Assembly (NCBI GenBank): GCA_964590225.1
Contig: CAZPWS010000020.1
Location: forward strand, 1 to 50,317
Source: JAEUSG01 sp964590225
GTDB lineage: Bacteria; Fibrobacterota; OXYB2-FULL-49-7; JAEUSG01
DNA length: 50,317 nucleotides
Direction: 5' to 3'
A model generated the notes under the pieces. It saw nothing but the letters and a program-made list of their open reading frames with translations. It was not told the DNA's origin and ran no database searches. The translations under genes and the position numbers were made by a program. Below are positions 43,536-50,317 of the stretch, one piece after another; positions within the stretch are counted from its first letter, which is position 1, and each line of letters starts with the position of its first letter.

Positions 43536-46223
43536 TCAACGCAAAAGAACAATCCTCTTTTGTGCCGCTAAGCGGCGTTTTGCACAATCAGCAAAAAGTC
43601 GGATAACAAATATACCGCTCGAAAGAGGGCGGTTACCCGAATCAACCCCGTTCCAATAAATTTCTCCCATCCTAGTACCATTGTCGGAAGTACTCCATTC
43701 CCTAAGTACCCTACCAGTTACATCCGAAATTGTTAAGGCACTGCCTCCATTATTAGATAAAATTGACCACTTAATAAGCACCGCAGGATTGGCCGGATTA
43801 GGCGAACAAACTAAAGCTGTACTGCCGGAACTGTTCCGGCCCTCAACAGCATTATCTTCCAGAAAAAACGAATCAGCAATACACGGAACAAAACCATCAT
43901 CTGCCACTCTTCCAATGTCAATCGCCGATGGCAATGACTGTGCAACAAGATAATCAGGTTTGTCAAAAAATTTAAAAAGAATCCCTTCAAAACCAGTTAC
44001 AAAAATTGAATCGGAAAAAACCATCCTACCATTGCACTCACGAAGCCGCAATGTATCAGAACCAGCCATTATTATAGTGTTGGTATTTTCATCCGGTTGC
44101 ATGGCAATTCTTATATGAAGAGGGCCTTTTGGAGCATCCATAAAGTAACGGTTACCGCCAAGCCATCCAACGCCACTAGAAAAAGAATAATCCCCTCCAG
44201 TGTCATTTACCCAATTAATCCTGTGTGGAATAGATGACCCACGAAATCTGATCCTTTGTAAGAATTGTGGCCGCTCAAAAACGGAAATTCGAGTAGAAGA
44301 ATTTATAGAATCGAGCGAAGCTGTAACAATAAGCATAGAATCGCTCCATCTTTCACCAACTATGTATCCTTTCCCAAAACTTATGTATCCCAACTCCGAC
44401 ACACTCCATGTCACCAAAGAATCTACAACAGCCAAAAATTTCCGACCCTTATTGTTGTAGTGCGCGACTGTTTGGACAACTGTGGAATCTTTTTCAAATA
44501 AGCTGTACGACTGCGGATAGATTTTAAGAGAATCGAGAATAGCGCCTGTTTTTACAACTTGTATGCTAACAGTATCAAAAAGCCCACGGTAACAAACAGC
44601 TACCCGCGCCGTACCCCTATTCTTGCCATACAGAACATTAAATGAATCAGCTACCAGTAGAAAGGAATCAAGAGAGGCAAGAAAATATCCGCTATAAACA
44701 GTATCAACTTCACCAATATAATTCACTGTACGAATTTTTATTACGCTATCAACAATAGCGTACTGCTCAACAACAGAGTCGGTAAAGCCCATCATGGAAT
44801 CAATAGGGACAGTGTCCGGCGGAGGCTGAACTGCCTCTTTGTAAAATGTAAGTGCCGGCTGCCCCCTCTCTCCTATGATGTAGGGACCTTTAAAAAGATC
44901 GAAAGTGCCTGGGTAGTATATATTGGGGGTGTATGTAAGAGAATCTACTTCAATAGCAGTCTTATTCAGAACTAATCTAATTTCTTTTTCGTTAACAATA
45001 AGAGTTTCCACTCTGGTAGCTGTATCTGTAAAATAAAAATAATCCCTAAGCCTTTTCGCGCCGTTGTCGGGTTGTAAAAACACCGGCTGGTCAAATTCAA
45101 GGAAAAGCGATTTTTTATGCTTAGAAGCAAATTTTACAGAAAGAAGCCTCGGAGCAGCAAGTGAAGGGTTTTTAGGAAAACCATAGAGCGAACCTGATAG
45201 CAAATCAGCAACTCGCTCTCCAATGGCAAAATAGCCATCCATAATAAAATGACAGCCGTCATGCCCATTTATGTCTCCCACTGTGATCAGCTTAACATCG
45301 TGGTGCCTATCCGCAAGTTTTCGCTGAGCGTTTCGAACTACATCCTGGTGCGCATTCCCGCAGCCATGACGGATTTGCGTAACCACAATAAGTTTAATCG
45401 ACGGATAGTCTTGTTGCCACATAACGCGAAGAGAGTCCCAAAATTCGCCCCACCTTCCATAAACAGAATCGGTATGGTGCTCTCCCTGATACCAAAGCAT
45501 ACCCTTAACCTTATCTGCAACGCCTGCTTTATTGCAGCGATATAACAATCTTCCGTAAATCGTTGTTAGGTCTTCCCTGTTAAGAGAAGTTGGGAAGTGT
45601 TCGTCTATTACCGTACCGCTCACTGCCCCATTTATTACACAGATTGGGATACTATGCCTCTCAACAAGAAGCAACCCCATTCGCAATGCCCATTCGCCAA
45701 CCGAACCGAGAGTTAAAGGCTCTCTATTTTGCGCACGACACCAGACGGTATCTCCTCCCCACGATTCAGCTTCGTAGAGCATCGATCCAAACGACCGAAA
45801 CCAAGGGCTTGTTTCAGTTGGTTCTGAACCAGAATTGGCAAGCGCGTTTGACTGACCATTTACCAAAAAAATATCGCCACAAACAAGGCTGTCAGCCAAG
45901 AAAATTTCGGTAGTATCACAAATAAGCTTAACAGAGTATGTTGCAAGTTCTGCTCTTATGCGTGGGTAAAAGGCAAAAGGAATTGCACCTGTATCGGAAA
46001 CCAAAAAAGAGTCACTCCATACACATTCACCATTTCGCATTAAATCCAATATTAGGATGTTTGGCAACGAATCGTCATTCACCACAACACCAGAAAATTC
46101 TATTGAAGCAGAATCTGTTGAATCTCTCGCAAAAAGCTGATAAAATGAAGGATACCGATCAAGATTAACTTGCGGAACAGCATAAATCATTCCCACCAAC
46201 ATTATTACCAGTATATTGAGCAT
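43536..46223 (-). CDS. Large secreted SGNH/sialate O-acetylesterase-like protein with C-terminal sorting domain
   Basis: The 895-residue protein starts with a signal peptide (core about 3-14, cleavage near VPQ; ATG at 46223 with AAGAG upstream). The esterase domain has FLVNGQSNA near 120-130 (nucleophile Ser in GQSN), GMLWYQGEHHTD and GHDGCHF, as in the sialate O-acetylesterase family (PF03629). A mid-section of Ig-like or beta-sandwich repeats follows. The last 80 or so residues (CSPNPANPAVLIKW, ISDVTGRVL, WNGVDSGNRPLSSGIFVIRL) are an FlgD/Por-type sorting domain, as in secreted proteins of Fibrobacterota and Bacteroidota. It probably acts on polysaccharide outside the cell. Confidence 0.85.
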   Translation of the reverse strand: MLNILVIMLVGMIYAVPQVNLDRYPSFYQLFARDSTDSASIEFSGVVVNDDSLPNILILDLMRNGECVWSDSFLVSDTGAIPFAFYPRIRAELATYSVKLICDTTEIFLADSLVCGDIFLVNGQSNALANSGSEPTETSPWFRSFGSMLYEAESWGGDTVWCRAQNREPLTLGSVGEWALRMGLLLVERHSIPICVINGAVSGTVIDEHFPTSLNREDLTTIYGRLLYRCNKAGVADKVKGMLWYQGEHHTDSVYGRWGEFWDSLRVMWQQDYPSIKLIVVTQIRHGCGNAHQDVVRNAQRKLADRHHDVKLITVGDINGHDGCHFIMDGYFAIGERVADLLSGSLYGFPKNPSLAAPRLLSVKFASKHKKSLFLEFDQPVFLQPDNGAKRLRDYFYFTDTATRVETLIVNEKEIRLVLNKTAIEVDSLTYTPNIYYPGTFDLFKGPYIIGERGQPALTFYKEAVQPPPDTVPIDSMMGFTDSVVEQYAIVDSVIKIRTVNYIGEVDTVYSGYFLASLDSFLLVADSFNVLYGKNRGTARVAVCYRGLFDTVSIQVVKTGAILDSLKIYPQSYSLFEKDSTVVQTVAHYNNKGRKFLAVVDSLVTWSVSELGYISFGKGYIVGERWSDSMLIVTASLDSINSSTRISVFERPQFLQRIRFRGSSIPHRINWVNDTGGDYSFSSGVGWLGGNRYFMDAPKGPLHIRIAMQPDENTNTIIMAGSDTLRLRECNGRMVFSDSIFVTGFEGILFKFFDKPDYLVAQSLPSAIDIGRVADDGFVPCIADSFFLEDNAVEGRNSSGSTALVCSPNPANPAVLIKWSILSNNGGSALTISDVTGRVLREWSTSDNGTRMGEIYWNGVDSGNRPLSSGIFVIRLFADCAKRRLAAQKRIVLLR

Positions 46224-46306
46224 AGCCACTCTTTTTGTTTATCTTACCATAATTAATTACTGTATGAAAATATAAACCAACTACTACCTTCAAGGAACGA
46301 AATAAA

Positions 46307-47755
46307 ATGAAAAACAATTCACCGGGATTCACCCTTACAGCAAAGATTCAATTCAAAAATGGTTCAGACAAGTTATCTAAAACAATCAAAGCAGTAAATG
46401 AACTTATGGCCGATATCGACAGTATCATTGTTATAGATTCAGTTCGGGGGACAACAACATACAGTATAGCTGTTAACTGCCGCGATTTACAGCACGAAAA
46501 GGAAATAGCTTCTGCGTTGCGCTCAATCAATAGCAGTTTGGTTTTATCGATTGGCGATGCTGTTTACGATATGCATGTTGGCGGAAAATTAGTAATTACC
46601 GCTACAAACGGATTAAACGATCAGCGCGATTTATCACGCGCCTATACGCCAGGTGTTGCACGAACCTGTCTCGCTATCAACAAAGAGCCTTCACTTGTAC
46701 ATAAGCTTACAATCAAAAAAAACAGCGTTGCAGTTGTGTCAGATGGTACGGCGGTTCTTGGACTTGGCGATATTGGACCGGAAGCAGGGCTTCCTGTGAT
46801 GGAAGGAAAAGCTGTGCTGTTCAAAAGATTTGCCAATATTGACGCATATCCAATATGCCTAAAAACAAAGGACACCGAAGAAATAATTAAAACCGTAAAA
46901 AACCTATCTGTCTCTTTTGGTGGTATAAATCTTGAAGACATTTCCGCACCTCGCTGTTTTGAAATTGAAGAGCGGTTAATAAATGAGCTTGACATTCCTG
47001 TCTTTCACGACGACCAGCACGGTACAGCTGTTGTATCTCTTGCCGCTTTGTATAACGCTGTTAAACTTACCAACAGAAAAATGGAATCTTTAAAAGTTGT
47101 CGTAAATGGCGCCGGTGCCGCCGGTGTTGCTTGTACAAAACTTATGATGGAAGCAGGCGTAAAAAACATTATTCTTTGTGATACAGCCGGCTCAATATTC
47201 CGCGGCAGAACTAAAAACATGAATCCTTCAAAAATAGCAATGGCCAATGTTACAAATCCCGATAACGAGGACGGTCCGCTTGGAAAAGTAATTAAAAATG
47301 CCGACCTTTTCGTTGGTGTCTCCGGCCCCCACTGTCTTAAAGCCGACGAGGCACGCACAATGGCAAAGAACCCAATAATTTTTGCCATGTCAAATCCTGT
47401 TCCGGAAATTCAGCCCGAAGAAATTAAAGATATTCCAGGCGTAATAATTGCCACCGGTAGATCCGATTATCCAAACCAGATAAACAATGTTCTCTGCTTC
47501 CCAGGATTATTTAGAGGAGCAATTGACGCGGGTGCCGTTAAGATAAACACCGCAATGAAACTCGCAGCGGCAAAAGCACTTGCAAACCTTGTAGGCGATA
47601 CCGAAATCGCAAGCGATTATATTATTCCAAGCGCGTTTAATCCACTTGTCGCCAAAGCTGTTGCGGAAGCAGTGTTTACAGAAGCTAAAAAATGCAATGT
47701 TACGAGAACAATGTCCGATGACAGCTATCTGACTATTGAAAATATAAAATTTTAA
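46307..47755 (+). CDS. NAD(P)-dependent malic enzyme with N-terminal ACT-like domain
   Basis: The 482-residue enzyme decarboxylates malate to pyruvate. An ACT-like regulatory domain (about 8-88, paired beta-alpha-beta) is followed by the malic core: AYTPGVARTC, VVSDGTAVLGLGDIGPEAGLPVMEGKA, VFHDDQHGTAVV and the NAD loop VNGAGAAGVACTKL. There is no PTA-like C-terminal domain. AAGGA lies before the ATG. The phosphate acetyltransferase gene follows after 16 bases, so the pair resembles a split form of the MaeB fusion found in proteobacteria. Confidence 0.94.
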   Translation: MKNNSPGFTLTAKIQFKNGSDKLSKTIKAVNELMADIDSIIVIDSVRGTTTYSIAVNCRDLQHEKEIASALRSINSSLVLSIGDAVYDMHVGGKLVITATNGLNDQRDLSRAYTPGVARTCLAINKEPSLVHKLTIKKNSVAVVSDGTAVLGLGDIGPEAGLPVMEGKAVLFKRFANIDAYPICLKTKDTEEIIKTVKNLSVSFGGINLEDISAPRCFEIEERLINELDIPVFHDDQHGTAVVSLAALYNAVKLTNRKMESLKVVVNGAGAAGVACTKLMMEAGVKNIILCDTAGSIFRGRTKNMNPSKIAMANVTNPDNEDGPLGKVIKNADLFVGVSGPHCLKADEARTMAKNPIIFAMSNPVPEIQPEEIKDIPGVIIATGRSDYPNQINNVLCFPGLFRGAIDAGAVKINTAMKLAAAKALANLVGDTEIASDYIIPSAFNPLVAKAVAEAVFTEAKKCNVTRTMSDDSYLTIENIKF

Positions 47756-47771
47756 ATTCGGAGTATAAAAA

Positions 47772-48770
47772 ATGGAACCAAGACCTGAAATAGTTGAGAA
47801 AATTCTTGAAAAATCAAGAAGCTTAAGTCACACCATAGTCTTACCGGAAGGGAATGATCTCCGAATGCTTCTTGGTGCGCGCAAGGCAACAGACGATATG
47901 CTAGCCAAAATAATAATTATCGACCACGACGGAACCACAGATGACCTTGCCAAACAAAACAATCTTTCTCTTGACGGGATTGAGTGTATCCGTCCTGATG
48001 AGTATCCAGAAATTGATACACTTGCAAACACACTTTATAACAGACGGAAAACCAAGGGAATGACAGAAGAAGAAGCAGACAAGCTTGCGCGCCAACACCT
48101 CTATTTTGGAGACCTTCTTGTTGAAACTGGTAAAGCGGATGGCTCTCTTGCGGGCGCGGTTAATTCCACTGGCGATGTTGTAAAGGCAGCTCTCTACTGC
48201 ATTGGAGCAAAAGAGGGAACCGTTTCAAGTTTTTTTCTCATGATTGTCCCAAATTTCAAAAAAGGCGAAGACTACACCCCTTTTATTTTTTCAGATTGCG
48301 GTGTTGTTCCATTTCCAACCATTGAACAGCATGCTGCAATTGCATCAGCATCCGCCGAAAGTTACCGAAAACTTATTGGCGGCGAACCAAAAGTTGCATT
48401 CCTAAGCTATTCAACCATGGGAAGCGCTAAACACGAAAATATCAATAAGGTACTTACAGCCGTAGAGCTGGTAAAGTCGCGCTATCCTGAGTTGCAGGTA
48501 GATGGCGAATTCCAGCTTGATGCAGCCATCATTCCCGACATTGGCCGCAAAAAAGCTCCAGGGTCTACCATGGCCGGAAATGCGAATGTACTTATATTTC
48601 CCGACCTTAATGCCGGCAATATATGCTACAAAGCTACAGAAAGATTTGCCAAAGCTATCGCTCTTGGGCCAATATTACAGGGTTTAAATAAGCCCGTAAA
48701 CGACCTATCGCGCGGCTGCTCAGCAGATGACATCTACAAAATGATAGCGATTACTTCGGTAAGCGCCTAA
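47772..48770 (+). CDS. pta: Phosphate acetyltransferase
   Basis: The 332-residue enzyme makes acetyl-CoA + Pi = acetyl-phosphate + CoA. It is the short form lacking the N-terminal DRTGG-type domain. Signatures include LPEGNDLRMLLGARKA, VETGKADGSLAGAVNSTGDVVKAAL, FLSYSTMGSAKHENI and PGSTMAGNANVLIFPDLNAGNICYK. No ackA is beside it. It lies between the malic enzyme and the sigma-54 activator, in one operon (14-base gap to the latter). Confidence 0.95.
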   Translation: MEPRPEIVEKILEKSRSLSHTIVLPEGNDLRMLLGARKATDDMLAKIIIIDHDGTTDDLAKQNNLSLDGIECIRPDEYPEIDTLANTLYNRRKTKGMTEEEADKLARQHLYFGDLLVETGKADGSLAGAVNSTGDVVKAALYCIGAKEGTVSSFFLMIVPNFKKGEDYTPFIFSDCGVVPFPTIEQHAAIASASAESYRKLIGGEPKVAFLSYSTMGSAKHENINKVLTAVELVKSRYPELQVDGEFQLDAAIIPDIGRKKAPGSTMAGNANVLIFPDLNAGNICYKATERFAKAIALGPILQGLNKPVNDLSRGCSADDIYKMIAITSVSA

Positions 48771-48784
48771 TTGTATCAATAAAA

Positions 48785-50260
48785 ATGGATTCGCATAAGC
48801 GGCTCGAAAATCTTATACTGGTCAGCTCAATACTCCACAAATCATTGGATTTGTCAGTATTACTACAGCGAATTATAGCTATGATTCCAGAAATTATGGG
48901 TTCTGAGCGAGGAACCCTGTATCTGATGGACAACGAGACAGGAGAATTTGTACTTAGCATTGCCGAAGATAAAGCAGAGCCTACCGGTAAAGAAAAGCTC
49001 CGAATAGCAAGACAACCTGGCGCAGTAGCAATCGTTGGGCAAGGTGTCCCCGTACTAATTGAGGATGCATCGAAAGATCCGCGCTGGAAAGAAGGTAGCG
49101 AAGGGATAAAAAGTGTTTTATGCGTTCCACTCCGATTTGGCGATAAGATCATAGGCCTTATCGAAGCGTTAAATAAACTTGACAACCTGTCCTACGATGA
49201 AGAGGATCTCCGATTTTTTCAAACTGTTGCCGACATTTGCGCTGCCGCAATTTTAAACAGCAGCAAATATACAGCTCTTGCGGTCGAAAACAGACGGCTC
49301 AAAAGCACGCCCGTTAATGAGCCATTACTCATAGGCAATTCGCGTGCAATAACAAAAGTTATGACAATAATTAAAAAAGCGTCATCTACCGATGCAACAG
49401 TGCTGATTACCGGCGAAAGTGGAACAGGAAAAGAACTTGTGGCTAAGGAGATACATAGAAACAGCAACAGAAGTAAAAACCCTTTTTTGCCTATTAACTG
49501 CGGAGCCCTATCCGAAACGCTCCTTGAATCGGAGCTATTTGGCCACGAAAAAGGGGCATTTACAGGCGCAGACCGCGTACGGGCAGGTATATTTGAAGAG
49601 GCGCATGGCGGAACGGTTTTTCTTGACGAAATAGGCGACACTCCAATATCAACACAGGTAAAGTTGCTCCGCGTACTTCAGGAAGGAAAAATTAAACGGC
49701 TTGGCTCCAATCGTGAAATTCAATTTGATGCGCGCGTAGTTGCCGCTACAAATCGAGAACTTGAGTTGATGGTAAAGGAAGGCATGCTTCGTGAAGATCT
49801 ATATTACAGACTTAATGTAATACGAATATCAATTCCACCATTGCGTGATCGAAGAGAAGATATTCCAACAATTGCAAATTATCTACTACGCAAAATTTGT
49901 GTTAGAACAGGAAAAACCATTCAAGGCTTCTCTCCCGCTGTTATCCGCCAACTTACCGAATCCGACTGGAAAGGGAACATCCGTGAACTTGAAAATTTAA
50001 TTGAAACAGCCATTGCAATGTCAGAAAACGACATAATAGAACTCTCTGATTTGCCAAATACTTTTTTACCTAACGACAACAACCAATTCGACGCTTTTAA
50101 ACTTGCCAGACTAACATACGACAAGGCGCTTGATTCGTTTGAACAACACTACTTTGGTGCGCTACTTTCTATTACAAATGGCGATACAAGCGAAGCGGCA
50201 AAACGGGCCGCGATAAGTGAAAAGTCGGTCTCCCGCCGAAAGAAGCGTTTTAATCTTTGA
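48785..50260 (+). CDS. Sigma-54-dependent transcriptional activator (GAF-AAA-HTH)
   Basis: The 491-residue protein has a GAF sensor domain (about 22-160), a sigma-54 AAA+ core and a C-terminal Fis-type HTH. The core has Walker A GESGTGKE at 210-217, the sigma-54 loop GAFTGA at 257-262, Walker B VFLDEI at 278-283 and the Arg finger in REDLYYRLNV. The HTH (about 465-488) is not a perfect match: the second helix reads AAISEKSVSRRKKRFNL, with more Lys/Arg than usual. The GAF ligand is unknown. It may control the malic/pta operon it belongs to or distant genes. No sigma-54 box was found in the gaps of this window. Confidence 0.93.
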   Translation: MDSHKRLENLILVSSILHKSLDLSVLLQRIIAMIPEIMGSERGTLYLMDNETGEFVLSIAEDKAEPTGKEKLRIARQPGAVAIVGQGVPVLIEDASKDPRWKEGSEGIKSVLCVPLRFGDKIIGLIEALNKLDNLSYDEEDLRFFQTVADICAAAILNSSKYTALAVENRRLKSTPVNEPLLIGNSRAITKVMTIIKKASSTDATVLITGESGTGKELVAKEIHRNSNRSKNPFLPINCGALSETLLESELFGHEKGAFTGADRVRAGIFEEAHGGTVFLDEIGDTPISTQVKLLRVLQEGKIKRLGSNREIQFDARVVAATNRELELMVKEGMLREDLYYRLNVIRISIPPLRDRREDIPTIANYLLRKICVRTGKTIQGFSPAVIRQLTESDWKGNIRELENLIETAIAMSENDIIELSDLPNTFLPNDNNQFDAFKLARLTYDKALDSFEQHYFGALLSITNGDTSEAAKRAAISEKSVSRRKKRFNL

Positions 50261-50317
50261 TTTTATCCCACATTCCTCACCTTTTTTTATGGTTCTTTCA
50301 GTAGTTATTTGAACTGC

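Noticed and set aside
1..50317. tRNA, rRNA, CRISPR, insertion sequences and prophage genes
   Set aside because: No T-loop GTTCGAATC-type segment in gaps, no regularly spaced repeats, and no transposase or integrase signature were seen by eye. A tRNA scan and repeat search would settle this.

Overview
The window is a dense, protein-coding stretch of a Gram-negative chromosome of moderate to low GC (an estimate by eye). It holds about 42 genes, has no gap over about 140 bp, and shows no tRNA, rRNA, CRISPR or insertion sequence. Envelope genes (Pal, LolCD-type exporter, SecDF, heptose kinase, a predicted outer-membrane barrel) point to a diderm. McsA/McsB, FapA-like and PPDK genes, together with a secreted esterase ending in an FlgD/Por-like sorting domain, fit the Fibrobacterota/FCB neighbourhood. 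That placement is inference from gene content only.

Region by region: 1-170 is the C-terminal end of a probable Gfo/Idh/MocA oxidoreductase whose frame is interrupted. 163-4528 (minus) is a tight operon of PPDK, adenylate kinase, a YkgJ-type Cys-cluster protein and a Rossmann 'molybdenum carrier' family protein. 4660-6295 holds a UbiA-type prenyltransferase converging on a lipoprotein cyclophilin. 6344-8895 is a pair of overlapping histidine-kinase genes. 8911-15514 (minus) runs lysS, lolC/E, lolD, mcsA, mcsB, a small exported protein and an alpha/beta hydrolase with overlapping or near-zero junctions. 15563-18044 holds a membrane PilZ protein and a FapA-like protein. 18057-23831 is a restriction island: type III Mod, a Schlafen/AlbA_2-type ATPase, and a type III Res coupled to it.

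23900-31684 is a signalling and envelope cluster: an outer-membrane protein with HEAT repeats, a cupin behind a perfect FNR-type box, two STAS-like proteins, a PAS-PAS hybrid kinase, a membrane GGDEF protein, Pal, and a REC-HATPase protein. The REC-HATPase gene is coupled by a 4-bp overlap to a fused isobutyryl-CoA mutase (31681-34905). 34922-43465 (minus) is a secD, secF, deacetylase, site-2 protease, rfaE1, small ORF, ugd, bioA run. 43536-46223 encodes a large secreted SGNH esterase. 46307-50260 (plus) is a malic enzyme, phosphate acetyltransferase and sigma-54 activator operon.

Together, PPDK, malic enzyme, Pta and the FNR-type boxes suggest a facultative or fermentative metabolism around pyruvate/PEP/acetyl-CoA (inference). 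PilZ and GGDEF proteins indicate c-di-GMP signalling. The most unusual items are the Mod/AlbA_2/Res island, the regulator coupled to IcmF, the loss of the NKxD aspartate in IcmF, the FNR-type box at a class-II position, and several unusual domain fusions.
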